Shown here: positions 26,410 through 34,319 of the stretch, in pieces | Layout: each line of letters starts with the position of its first letter | Numbering within the stretch: the stretch's first letter is position 1 | Assembly (NCBI RefSeq): GCF_002943465.1 | Contig: NZ_PTQY01000001.1 | Location: 62,001-126,000, forward strand | Length of the DNA: 64,000 nucleotides | Source of the DNA: Rhodoferax sp. TS-BS-61-7 | Lineage (GTDB): Bacteria > Pseudomonadota > Gammaproteobacteria > Burkholderiales > Burkholderiaceae_C | Reading direction: 5' to 3' | Made by a program: the position numbers and the translations under genes | Notes under the pieces: model-generated | Seen by the model: the letters and a program-made list of their open reading frames with translations, nothing else | Database searches by the model: none | Told to the model about the DNA's origin: nothing

Positions 26410-27369
26410 TCAAACGCTGCTGCGTGTGCTGCTGGAGCGCACACTCAGCCACATGGTGATGGCCAGAATGCCCACCACTACACCCAGAGACACGCCCACC
26501 GGGATTTTGTAGATATCGATCAGGCACATCTTGGACCCAATGAACACCAGAATCACCGCCAGGCCGTAGTTCAGCAGGTGGAACTTGTTGGCCACTGCCG
26601 CCAGCAGGAAGTACATGGCACGCAGACCCAGGATGGCAAACACGTTGCTGGTCAGCACGATGAAGGGGTCGCTGGTGATGGCAAAGATCGCGGGGATGGA
26701 GTCCACCGCAAAAATCACGTCGGTCAGCGCCACCAGGCAGATCACCATGAACAAAGGCGTGGCGATCTTCTTGCCGTTTTCCACAGTCCAGAAGTTTTCA
26801 CCGTCGTAGTGCTTGCTCACGGGCAAGAGCTTGCGCAAAAGTTTGAGCGCGGGGTTGTCGTCCAGGCTGGGCTCCTGGCCGGCCGCCCACCACATCTTCA
26901 CGCCGGTGAGGATCAGGAAGGCACCGAACACGTACAGGATCCAGTGGAACTCGGCCAGCAACCAGCCGCCCACCAGAATCATGAGGGTGCGCAGCACGAT
27001 GGCACCGATGATGCCGATCATCAGCACCCGCTTCTGGTAGTGCGTGGGCACCGCAAAGTAGGTGAAGATCATCAGGAACACAAAGATGTTGTCCACCGCC
27101 AGCGACTTCTCGATGAGGTAACCCGTCAAAAATTCGAGTGACTTGGTGTTGGCCAGCTCGGTGGAGCCCGTGCTGTCTTTGACGGCCCACCAAAACAGGC
27201 CGTTGAACAAGAAGCTCAAGGCGACCCAAATGAGTGACCAATTGAGCGCTTCTTTGACGCCGATGTCGTGGGCGCCCTGTTTTTTGAGGACGACAAAGTC
27301 CACGAAGAGTGACACCAGAACGATGCCGACGAAGGTGGCCCATAGCCACAGGGGTGCAATAGTTTGCAT
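26410..27369 (-). CDS. TerC-family membrane protein (manganese exporter type)
   Basis: The 319-residue integral membrane protein has the TerC core. LVSLFVDFVVL and GYLIEKSLAVDNIFVFLMIF lie in the first half. LVALTDVIFAVDSIPAIFAIT holds the acidic pair, and ILGLRAMYFLLAA follows. It is closest in layout to the Alx type. Alx/TerC proteins export manganese, and metalation of exported enzymes has been proposed. The ATG at 27369 is preceded by GAGGT and by a leader with a yybP-ykoY riboswitch, which supports a Mn2+ role directly. The upstream open frame belongs to the leader. Confidence 0.92.
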   Translation of the reverse strand: MQTIAPLWLWATFVGIVLVSLFVDFVVLKKQGAHDIGVKEALNWSLIWVALSFLFNGLFWWAVKDSTGSTELANTKSLEFLTGYLIEKSLAVDNIFVFLMIFTYFAVPTHYQKRVLMIGIIGAIVLRTLMILVGGWLLAEFHWILYVFGAFLILTGVKMWWAAGQEPSLDDNPALKLLRKLLPVSKHYDGENFWTVENGKKIATPLFMVICLVALTDVIFAVDSIPAIFAITSDPFIVLTSNVFAILGLRAMYFLLAAVANKFHLLNYGLAVILVFIGSKMCLIDIYKIPVGVSLGVVVGILAITMWLSVRSSSTRSSV

Positions 27370-27372
27370 AAA

Positions 27373-27412
27373 CAAGACCTCGAAATGGTTGAAACATTTC
27401 CTGTAGGTCTTG
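27373..27412 (-). promoter_or_regulatory. Expression-platform hairpin over the terC ribosome site
   Basis: CAAGACCT (27373-27380) pairs with AGGTCTTG (27405-27412), with an inner stem GAAATG (27382-27387)/CATTTC (27395-27400). The minus-strand GAGGT ribosome site lies in this stem, 3 bases before the ATG. Opening it would permit translation. Confidence 0.7.
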
Positions 27413-27545
27413 CGGGAGAGCGCACTGGTGGCGCCTCTGCATGTTCCGGCCGGGGCAATGGCAACGCACCACCCGCGACGTACTGACGAAACATGCAATC
27501 CCGGCACCTGCGCGCCGGGTTTGCTACTCCCCTAAAGGTGCGCGG
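27405..27545 (-). promoter_or_regulatory. yybP-ykoY manganese riboswitch
   Basis: The minus-strand leader of terC carries the conserved loop GGGGAGTAGC (27524-27533) and, after a GC-rich hairpin, the second conserved loop with TTTCGTCAGTACG. These are the two Mn2+-binding loops of the yybP-ykoY class. The class is known upstream of alx, mntP and terC genes, where Mn2+ raises expression. Outer limits are approximate. Confidence 0.85.
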
Positions 27546-27602
27546 ATCATGGCAGAAATCACAATGCCCCCGCAAACCAGATTGACTTGTGGCGCGTCAA
27601 TT

Positions 27603-27664
27603 AGCTATCAATTTAATAGCTGCTTGCGCATATTCCACGAAGGCTACAGCCCTATTTCGCATTA
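27603..27664 (+). repeat. Dispersed repeat, copy E (overlaps PAP2 gene end)
   Basis: Reads agctatcaatttaatagctg, cttgcgcatattcc and ggctacagccctatttcgc. It supplies the last residues (Asn-Ala-Lys) and the TAG stop of the minus-strand PAP2 gene. Confidence 0.8.
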
Positions 27665-28467
27665 AATTTGCCGCGCAGCACACGCCAGGCGTACGCCAGC
27701 AGGCTCCCCATGGCCACCACCGCCAGCACCTGCTGCGCGACGTGGTTTTCCGCAAAATCCAGCTCCTCGGTGAGCAGGTGGTAAACCGACAAGGCCACCA
27801 GCGCCGCGGCCATGCGCAGCCACCAGGCCGAGGGCGCAAACTGTCTTTCGGGCAAACGCATCCACAGCTGGTGCCCCAGCAAACCCGAGAGCAGGCCCAG
27901 GCTGGCACCCACCGCCACATCGCCCGGCCAATGCGCGCCCACGGCAATGCGCGACACGCCGGCACCAGCCGCCAGCACCAGCAGCCACCAATGGCGGCGG
28001 CGCTGGGCCACAGTGAGTGCAAAGTAAATGCCAGACGCCACCGCAAACGCCGTCAGCGTGTGGCCCGATGGCATGGACACGTTGTGCAGCAGCTCGCCCA
28101 CCACCCGCATCTGCGTGTTGTCCACCACCGCAGCGGGGCGCGGGCTTTCAATGAAAAACTTGCCGGTGCGGGCAAACAACACCGCAAAGGGCGCCGCGCA
28201 CAGCCACGCCACCATCAGGCGGGGCGCCAGCACCAGCAAGGGCGCGGTCACCGCCAACAGGCCCCAGCCATTGCCCAGCAGCGACAGGCCGGTCCAAAAC
28301 TCCGCAGCCAGCGGCGCGCACCACTGGTTGATGGTGATGAAGAGGCTCGGCTCCCACAGTTGCAGCCACAAGGGAGTGCCCAGCACAAAGATCACCAGCG
28401 GCCACCACCAGGTGCGGGCGGCGACCGGGCTGGCTAGGGCATGGGGCGTGGTGGGTGGGGTCAACAT
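27652..28467 (-). CDS. PAP2-family membrane phosphatase
   Basis: The 271-residue protein has canonical PAP2 motifs in order: KFFIESPRP (KxxxxxxRP), SMPSGHT (PSGH) and SRIAVGAHWPGDV (SRx5Hx3D), with about six hydrophobic spans. It probably dephosphorylates undecaprenyl pyrophosphate or phosphatidic acid on the periplasmic side. ATG 28467 is chosen; an in-frame TTG at 28479 would overlap the upstream stop. It lies 8 bases after the GT39 gene, suggesting joint work in lipid-carrier or envelope glycan metabolism. The end is formed by repeat copy E. Confidence 0.9.
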   Translation of the reverse strand: MLTPPTTPHALASPVAARTWWWPLVIFVLGTPLWLQLWEPSLFITINQWCAPLAAEFWTGLSLLGNGWGLLAVTAPLLVLAPRLMVAWLCAAPFAVLFARTGKFFIESPRPAAVVDNTQMRVVGELLHNVSMPSGHTLTAFAVASGIYFALTVAQRRRHWWLLVLAAGAGVSRIAVGAHWPGDVAVGASLGLLSGLLGHQLWMRLPERQFAPSAWWLRMAAALVALSVYHLLTEELDFAENHVAQQVLAVVAMGSLLAYAWRVLRGKFNAK

Positions 28468-28475
28468 GGGGCGTA

Positions 28476-29978
28476 TCAAGAGGTGGGCGCGAGTGTAAGC
28501 CGGGGCTGCGGCTGGCCGGACCAGCCTCGGCAGTCGTAAAAGCGGAAGCGGGCCAGTGGCCGGCCCCAGTGCGTGGCCTGCTGGGTGTCCAGCAGCGTGC
28601 AGCTGGCAAAACCTTGGGCGCCCAGCGGCACCTCATAGGCCAGGTGGGACCAGTCCACCAGCAAGGTGTTGCCACCCACCGGCAGGTCGCCAGCCCAGAA
28701 GCGGAACTGGGTTTCGCGGTCTTCCAGCACATACACGGGCAGCGGCCGCGCGTACCAGCCCAGGCGGCTGGCCAGGGTCCAGTTTTGTACGGCCACACTG
28801 CCCAGGCCGTGTTGCGCGGCCAGGGTCTGGGCACGGGCGCCTGCGGCCTCCCAGCCATGCAGGTCGGCAAAGGGGTTGGGCTGCTTGGCCACCGCGGCAT
28901 CACTGCCAGGCAACACCGGCCAGCCGGCGCTGAGCATCAGGCCCAACAGGCCAGCACAGGCCAGCGCCTGCAACCCCCCCAGGCCCAGCACCAGCCAGCG
29001 CGCGGCCCGATGGCTGGATTGCCAGGCGCGCGCCAGGCCCAAACCGGCCAGCGGTGCCAGTGCCACCCAGGCCGGGGCCGTCCAGTGCGGCAGGCTGGAG
29101 CCACCGCCCGCCATGTAGGCAAAGATGGCAAAGGGCAGGGCAAACACGCCCCACAACCAGGCCGCGCGCCGCGCGCCGCGCGCCCAGGCCGCGGCCAGCA
29201 ACAGCGGGCCAAAAGCCAACAGCTGCAGCAGCCCAAACCGCAGCACATGCAGCACCTGCCACTGGCTGCCTTTGCCATGGGCCAGTTGATAGACAAACGA
29301 GGCCCACTGGTGCTGTGCATTCCACACCAGCACCGGCAACACCAGCACTACGGCCAGCGCCAGCGCGGCCCACAGCCAGGGCTTGCGCAGCAGGCGCAGG
29401 CCATGCACCCACAGCAAGACCAGGCCCAGCGCCAGCGCGGTGAACACGGCCGTGTATTTGGCCAGCCCGGCCAGCCCCAGCAAAGCGCCCATGAGCAGCC
29501 AGGCCGCCGGGCGGTCCAGCGCCTCGGGGTCCATCAGCGTGGTGGTTTGCCACAGCAGCGCCACGGTCAGCGCCATCAGCAAGGTATCGGGTAACAGACC
29601 AATGCCCAGGATGTGCAGCAGCGGCGCCAGCGCCAATGCCAGCACGGCGCCCAGCGCAGCCGGCTGGGCCAGCGCATGGCTAGCCAGCAGGCGCAGGCTC
29701 AGGCGGTATGCACCCCACACCGTGGCCAGCCACAGCAAGCCGGGGATGAGGCGCAACACGCCGGTGGGCGCACTCAGTGCCACCAGTGGCCACTGCACCC
29801 AGCCCACCAGCGGCGGGTGGTCAAAATAGCTCAGTGCCGGGTGCGCGGCGTACAACAGGTAGTGCGCCTCGTCCACCGACAGGCCCAGCGCCGCGCCCAG
29901 CAGGGCGTGCAGGCCAAACACCAGCGCCAACACCCCGCGGGCACGGCCATGCAAAGAAGACGGGAACAAAAATTGCAA
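28476..29978 (-). CDS. GT39-type membrane glycosyltransferase (ArnT/PMT-like)
   Basis: The 500-residue protein has at least ten hydrophobic segments. The family loop DEAHYLLYAAHPALSYFDHPP at residues 36-56 contains the catalytic acidic residue and the YxDHPP metal-site motif. AGLAKYTAVF, WNAQHQWASF and SLPHWTAPAW follow. Such enzymes transfer sugars from polyprenyl-phosphate donors to lipid A or proteins on the periplasmic face. The start is uncertain: 29978 is TTG with no clear ribosome site, and another TTG lies at 29969. The PAP2 phosphatase follows directly and might recycle the polyprenyl carrier. Confidence 0.85.
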   Translation of the reverse strand: MQFLFPSSLHGRARGVLALVFGLHALLGAALGLSVDEAHYLLYAAHPALSYFDHPPLVGWVQWPLVALSAPTGVLRLIPGLLWLATVWGAYRLSLRLLASHALAQPAALGAVLALALAPLLHILGIGLLPDTLLMALTVALLWQTTTLMDPEALDRPAAWLLMGALLGLAGLAKYTAVFTALALGLVLLWVHGLRLLRKPWLWAALALAVVLVLPVLVWNAQHQWASFVYQLAHGKGSQWQVLHVLRFGLLQLLAFGPLLLAAAWARGARRAAWLWGVFALPFAIFAYMAGGGSSLPHWTAPAWVALAPLAGLGLARAWQSSHRAARWLVLGLGGLQALACAGLLGLMLSAGWPVLPGSDAAVAKQPNPFADLHGWEAAGARAQTLAAQHGLGSVAVQNWTLASRLGWYARPLPVYVLEDRETQFRFWAGDLPVGGNTLLVDWSHLAYEVPLGAQGFASCTLLDTQQATHWGRPLARFRFYDCRGWSGQPQPRLTLAPTS

Positions 29979-30054
29979 GGGGAAGTCAGAGGAAAATGGA
30001 AACCCCCGCAGTCTAATCTGCGCCTTCTATATCCTCCCCACCCCAAGGAACCCC

Positions 30055-30246
30055 ATGCCCACCTACCATGTTGAATTGCTGGAAGGCCGCACCCAGGAGC
30101 AGAAGAAAAAGCTCGTGGACGAAGTGACCCGCGTGACCGTCGAAACCTTGGGCTGCTCGCCCGAAGCAGTGGACATCATCATCACCGACGTGAAACGCGA
30201 CAACTGGGCCACGGGCGGCAAGTTCTGGAGTGAGCCGCGCGCATAA
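30055..30246 (+). CDS. 4-oxalocrotonate tautomerase family enzyme
   Basis: The 63-residue protein has catalytic Pro as second residue (Met removed), the PTYHVELLEGRTQEQKKKLV start, and the VETLGCSPEAVDIIITDV middle. The C-terminal NWATGGKFWSE gives the residues contacting the substrate. Size and motifs match the hexameric 4-OT family that moves double bonds in 2-hydroxymuconate-like acids. No aromatic catabolic operon adjoins it, so the physiological substrate is unknown. It stands alone between divergent GT39 and the downstream YafJ gene. Confidence 0.9.
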   Translation: MPTYHVELLEGRTQEQKKKLVDEVTRVTVETLGCSPEAVDIIITDVKRDNWATGGKFWSEPRA

Positions 30247-30309
30247 GCGTTGGCCGATTTCGCATAACGCCCAGCTCCCCTTGCCACCACCCCGGAGTAA
30301 ACTGTTTCC

Positions 30310-31200
30310 ATGTGCCAATTGCTTGGAATGAACAGCCATTTGCCGGCCAGCTTGACGCTGAGTTTCACCGGTTTTTCGCAGCGCGGCGGCTGCACCGACC
30401 ACCATGCGGACGGCTGGGGCATCGCCTTCTTCGAGAGCGAAGGCGACCTGCCCGGCAAGGCGGCACGGCACTTTGTGGACAAGGAAAGTGCATCCACCTC
30501 GCCGATTGCGAAGATGCTCAAGTCCTACCCCATCAAGAGCCACAACGTGGTGGCCCATGTGCGCAAAGCCACGGTGGGCGCGGTCACGCTGGAAAACTGC
30601 CATCCCTTCACGCGCGAACTCTGGGGCCGCTACTGGGTGTTTGCCCACAACGGCGACCTGAAAGAATTCAACCCGCCGCTGCATGGCAGCTTCAAACCCG
30701 TGGGCACGACCGACAGCGAGCTCGCCTTTTGCTGGCTGCTGCAAGAGCTCAACAAATCCCACGCTTCGGTACCGTCGGTCGAAGAACTCACCCACACCCT
30801 GGCCGAGCTGGTACCCAAAATTGCCCGCCACGGCACCTTCAACTTTTTACTGAGCAACGGCCAGGCCCTGTGGGCCCACGCCAGCACCAAACTTTGCTAC
30901 GTGGTGCGCCAGCACCCCTTCAGCCATGTGCAGCTCAAGGACGAAGACGTGACGGTGGACCTGTCAGAACTCAACGGCCCGGAAGACCGGCTGGTGATTG
31001 TGGTGACCGAACCGCTCACCACCAACGAGGCCTGGGTGGCCATGGAATCCGGCGAGTTGCACGCCTTTGTGGACGGCCAGCCGCTAACCCGCACCGTGTG
31101 CAAGGCCACACTGATCGCCGCAGCCGCTGCGGCCGCTGCCCTGCGCGAAACAGAAGAGGCTGCCAAAGCCGCAGCCCTGGCAGCCCCAGCTGCGGTTTAG
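30310..31200 (+). CDS. yafJ: Class II glutamine amidotransferase, YafJ-like
   Basis: The 296-residue protein has an Ntn-type nucleophile Cys2 (MCQLLGMN), GFSQRGGCTDHHADGWGIAFF, VAHVRKATVGAV, NCHPFTRELWGRYWVFAHNGDL and GTTDSELAFCWLL. These are the glutaminase-domain motifs of YafJ/DUG3-type proteins. DUG3-like members act in glutathione breakdown, but the bacterial role is unproven. It exceeds E. coli YafJ (255 residues) through an alanine-rich tail (ATLIAAAAAAAALRETEE onwards) of no recognised function. Glutathione synthesis genes gshB and gshA lie a few genes downstream on the other strand. Confidence 0.9.
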   Translation: MCQLLGMNSHLPASLTLSFTGFSQRGGCTDHHADGWGIAFFESEGDLPGKAARHFVDKESASTSPIAKMLKSYPIKSHNVVAHVRKATVGAVTLENCHPFTRELWGRYWVFAHNGDLKEFNPPLHGSFKPVGTTDSELAFCWLLQELNKSHASVPSVEELTHTLAELVPKIARHGTFNFLLSNGQALWAHASTKLCYVVRQHPFSHVQLKDEDVTVDLSELNGPEDRLVIVVTEPLTTNEAWVAMESGELHAFVDGQPLTRTVCKATLIAAAAAAAALRETEEAAKAAALAAPAAV

Positions 31201-31230
31201 CGTTGCAGCGGGCACTCGGCCCGCCAGCCT

Positions 31231-31797
31231 TTACGGCTTGCAGCCGTACTGGCCTTTTTTCACGTTCTCAAAGTAGCTCAGGTCGCCGCTGCAGACCGGC
31301 TTGTCGGCAGGCAGGGCGGTGCCAGCTTTGGCCGCGCAGGTGAAGGTACCGGTTTTGGGGTTGAGCTTGCCGGACAGCTTCCAGCCTTTGGCACACACCT
31401 CGGACGCCTTCAGCGCCGCGGGCTTGGCCGCCACGGCCGCACCGGTCACGGTGATGTCCACGGCGCGCTCGGGGCCACCGCAGTTGGGGTGGTTCTGCAC
31501 ATTTTTGCCGCCCAGGGTCACGTGGTAGGTGCCGGGTTTGTCGTAGCTGCGGGTCACCACCAGAGGTACGGGGGTGCTCACATCACTCACGGCGTCTTTG
31601 AAGGTGCCGTCACCAAAGCCGACCACAAAGCCGCAGTAGTTGGCATTGAGCACATCGATGTTGGCCGTGATGGTGACGGACTCGCCGACCTTGACGGTGG
31701 TGTTGGATGCGGTGATGGTGCCGAGCACCTGGGCGTGGGCCGCACCGGCAAAAAGGCTGGCGGCCAGCAGGGCTGCACATTGCATGCGTGTTGTCAT
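31231..31797 (-). CDS. Secreted PKD-like protein with C-terminal cysteine modules
   Basis: The 188-residue protein has a signal peptide ending LFAGAAHAQ. A beta-sandwich PKD-like domain follows (VKVGESVTITANID, FVVGFGDGTFKDAV, TRSYDKPGTYHVTLGG). The C-terminal region has two cysteine modules, VCAKGWKLSGKLNPKTGTF-TC and VCSGDLSYFENVKKGQYGC. The six mature cysteines probably pair in the periplasm or outside. ATG 31797 places the signal peptide correctly; the upstream extension is noise. Function unknown; it resembles secreted proteins common in Burkholderiales. The 172-base gap to gshB shows nothing clear. Confidence 0.7.
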   Translation of the reverse strand: MTTRMQCAALLAASLFAGAAHAQVLGTITASNTTVKVGESVTITANIDVLNANYCGFVVGFGDGTFKDAVSDVSTPVPLVVTRSYDKPGTYHVTLGGKNVQNHPNCGGPERAVDITVTGAAVAAKPAALKASEVCAKGWKLSGKLNPKTGTFTCAAKAGTALPADKPVCSGDLSYFENVKKGQYGCKP

Positions 31798-31969
31798 GGG
31801 ATGGTCTCTCCGTTGTTTCGTGCCGCTGCACCAACCGTGGCAGCGGACCACGCAGCGCGATTGTGCGCCGCTGGCGGCGGCACAACACACTATTCAGGCT
31901 GATCTGCCGCAATAAAGCGGCAATGTGTGAACTATGCCGCGCACCCCCATGCCAACCGCAAGCGGCCTA

Positions 31970-32923
31970 TTAGCGCCCTGCGGACTGGGCGGTTTCGAGC
32001 GCGTCCACAAACATGGCGGCCACATCAAACCCGGTCTGGTCGGTGATTTCCTGAAAGCAAGTCGGGCTGGTAACGTTGATCTCGGTGAGCGAGTCACCAA
32101 TCACGTCCAGCCCCACCAGCAGCAGGCCACGCGCGGCCAAGACGGGGCCCAGTGCCTCGGCAATCGCGCGGTCGCTGTCGCTCAGCGGCCGGGCCACGCC
32201 CTTGCCACCGGCCGCCAGGTTGCCCCGCACCTCGCCACCCTGCGGAATGCGCGCCAGGCAGTAGGGCACGGGTTTGCCACCAATCACCAGCACACGTTTG
32301 TCGCCTTCGCTGATGGCCGGCAAAAACTTCTGCACCATCAGGGTCTGGGCGCCGTCCTTGTTCAGCGTCTCGATGATGCCGCCCAGGTTCAGGCCGTCGT
32401 CCTTCACACGGAAGATGCCCATGCCGCCCATGCCGTCCAGCGGTTTCAGGATGATGTCGCGGTGTTCGGCGTGGAAGGCGCGCACGGCATCGGCATCCCG
32501 CGTGACCAGCGTGGGGCCGATGAACTGGGGAAACTCCAGAATCGCCAGCTTCTCGGGGTGGTCGCGCAGGGCGCGGGGTTTGTTGAAGACCTGGGCGCCC
32601 TCGCGCTCGGCCTGCTCCAGCAGGTGGGTGGCGTAGAAAAACTCACTGTCAAACGGCGGGTCCTTGCGCATGACGATGGCGTCAAAGTCCTTCAGCGCCA
32701 CAGTGGTCGGCTCGGCTTCGGTGAACCAAGCATCGGATTGACCGGTGAGCGTGATGCGACGCACCGCCGCCTGTACCACGCCGCCACGTTGCCACACCAG
32801 GTGGCGGGGCTCGCAGGCAATGATGCGGTGGCCGCGTTTCTGGGCCTCGCGCATCATGGCAAAGGTGGTGTCCTTGTAAATCTTGAAGGATTCCAGTGGG
32901 TCGGCAACAAACAAAATGTCCAT
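31970..32923 (-). CDS. gshB: Glutathione synthetase
   Basis: ATP-grasp ligase joining gamma-glutamylcysteine and glycine. The 317-residue protein has the N-terminal ILFVADPLESFKIYKDTTFAMM, MRKDPPFDSEFFYATHLL, NKPRALRDHPEKL, KPLDGMGGMGIFRV (ATP-binding loop), SEGDKRVLVIGG and the GLDVIGDSLTEINVTSPT metal-binding end. All are typical of proteobacterial GshB. It is last in the minus-strand set gshA-kup-benE-gshB; the benE stop lies 29 bases upstream of its start. Confidence 0.97.
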   Translation of the reverse strand: MDILFVADPLESFKIYKDTTFAMMREAQKRGHRIIACEPRHLVWQRGGVVQAAVRRITLTGQSDAWFTEAEPTTVALKDFDAIVMRKDPPFDSEFFYATHLLEQAEREGAQVFNKPRALRDHPEKLAILEFPQFIGPTLVTRDADAVRAFHAEHRDIILKPLDGMGGMGIFRVKDDGLNLGGIIETLNKDGAQTLMVQKFLPAISEGDKRVLVIGGKPVPYCLARIPQGGEVRGNLAAGGKGVARPLSDSDRAIAEALGPVLAARGLLLVGLDVIGDSLTEINVTSPTCFQEITDQTGFDVAAMFVDALETAQSAGR

Positions 32924-32952
32924 GGGGTTCTTTCTCGGTCAGGGGCCGCAGT

Positions 32953-34170
32953 TCAAGTGCCTGCAGGCTGGGTGCGGCCGTAGTGTTGCACCAAAAGCGC
33001 AATCCCGCCTGCCACCACGCCCCAAAACGCCGAACCGACTCCGGCTATTACGACGCCACTGAGCGTGACCAAGAAAGTGATGAGCGCGGCTTCACGGTGG
33101 GTGTCGTCTTTGAGCGCCGCCGACAGGGCGCCGCCAATGGTGCCCAACAAGGCCAGCCCTGCGATAGCGGCCACCAGCTCCTTGGGGAAGGCGGTGAGCA
33201 CACCGGTGATGGCGGCGCCAAACAGGCCAATCACCACATAAATAGCGCCGCAGGCCGCCGCCGCGGTGTAGCGCCGCGCGGGGTTGCTGTGTGCCTCGGG
33301 CCCCATACAAATGGCGGCGGTGATGGCGCTGAGGTTGAGCGCAAACGCGCCAAACGGCGCCAGCAGCAGCGTGACCAGGCCCGTGAGGGTGATGACCTTG
33401 GAGATGGGAATACCGGCGTCACCGCCCTCTGCGCGGCGGTCGGCATAACCCGCGGCCTGGATGGCAGCCACACCGGGCAGGTTTTGCGAGGCCATGGTGA
33501 CGACGAACAGTGGCAGCGACATGCTGATGAACGCGGCCAGTGAAAAGGTAGGCGTGACCCAGACCGGCATCGTCAAGCCCAATTGGATGTTAGCGCCCGT
33601 GAATTCTGCGCGAGCAGCTACAAAAACAATAGCAACCAACAACGTCAGCGGCACCGCGTAACGGGGCACCAGGCGCTTGCCCAGCAGGTAGGTCAGCAGC
33701 ATCAGCACCACCAGCGGCAGCGCCGTCTGCGCCGCGGCAAAACCCGACAGGCCAAACCGTGCCAACACTCCCGCCAGCAGGGCCGAGGCCAGCGCCAGCG
33801 GAATGCGGTTCATGACGCGCTCGAACCAGCCGGTGGCACCTGCCACGGTAATGAGTACCGCACACAGAATGAACGCGCCCACGCCTTCGGCCATGCCAAA
33901 ACCGCCGGCCGTGGCGGCCGTGGCCAGCACCGCAGCGCCGGGCGTGCTCCAGGCCACCATGACCGGTTTTTTAAGCCACAGCGAGGGAATGAGCGAACAC
34001 AAGCCCATGCCAATGCCCAGCGCCCACATCCACGAGGCCACCATGGCCGGCGTGGCGCCCAGCGCGAGCGCAGCCTGGAAGACGATGGCCACCGAACTGG
34101 TGAAGCCCACCAGCACGGCTACAAAACCGGCCGTGAAGGCCGAGAGACTCAGGTCTTTGAAAAAATGCAT
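32953..34170 (-). CDS. benE: Benzoate/H+ symporter family protein, with repeat-derived segment
   Basis: The 405-residue protein has about eleven hydrophobic spans and BenE-family landmarks: FVAVLVGFTSSVAIVFQAA, SLWLKKPVMVAWSTPGAAVLA, NRIPLALASALLAGVL, FVVTMASQNLPGVAAIQAAGY, PFGAFALNLSAITAAICMG and FPKELVAAIAGLALLGTIGGAL. ATG 34170 gives the family start. Residues 180-198 (AIVFVAARAEFTGANIQ) are encoded by a recognisable copy of the dispersed repeat in sense orientation. No benzoate catabolic genes are near, so the substrate may differ. Confidence 0.88.
   Translation of the reverse strand: MHFFKDLSLSAFTAGFVAVLVGFTSSVAIVFQAALALGATPAMVASWMWALGIGMGLCSLIPSLWLKKPVMVAWSTPGAAVLATAATAGGFGMAEGVGAFILCAVLITVAGATGWFERVMNRIPLALASALLAGVLARFGLSGFAAAQTALPLVVLMLLTYLLGKRLVPRYAVPLTLLVAIVFVAARAEFTGANIQLGLTMPVWVTPTFSLAAFISMSLPLFVVTMASQNLPGVAAIQAAGYADRRAEGGDAGIPISKVITLTGLVTLLLAPFGAFALNLSAITAAICMGPEAHSNPARRYTAAAACGAIYVVIGLFGAAITGVLTAFPKELVAAIAGLALLGTIGGALSAALKDDTHREAALITFLVTLSGVVIAGVGSAFWGVVAGGIALLVQHYGRTQPAGT
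33578..33633 (-). repeat. Dispersed repeat, copy F (inside benE, sense)
   Basis: The minus strand reads gctattgtttttgtagctg, gctgctcgcgca and cacgggcgct, then caattgggc. It uses the same reading frame as the srkA and leuS copies. Confidence 0.75.
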
Positions 34171-34281
34171 GGCAACATTGTCAGCGACGACTGTGGCACT
34201 ACAAGGGAACGAGGGCAATTTGCCGCCGGGCCGCCCCAAGGCCTCTGGACCGCTTGGCGGCCAGCGGCGATAGCCAAATTA

Positions 34282-34315
34282 GCCCCCGACCCGCGCAGCG
34301 GCGGAGCGTGGGGGC
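34282..34315 (-). repeat. GC-rich inverted-repeat element, copy 1
   Basis: The element is bounded by gccccc and gggggc, able to pair. The minus-strand core cccccacgctccgccgct is followed by gcgcgggtcg. It matches the element at 40272 with one difference in the core. It lies in the 149-base gap between kup and benE. Confidence 0.6.
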
Positions 34316-34319
34316 TTGA

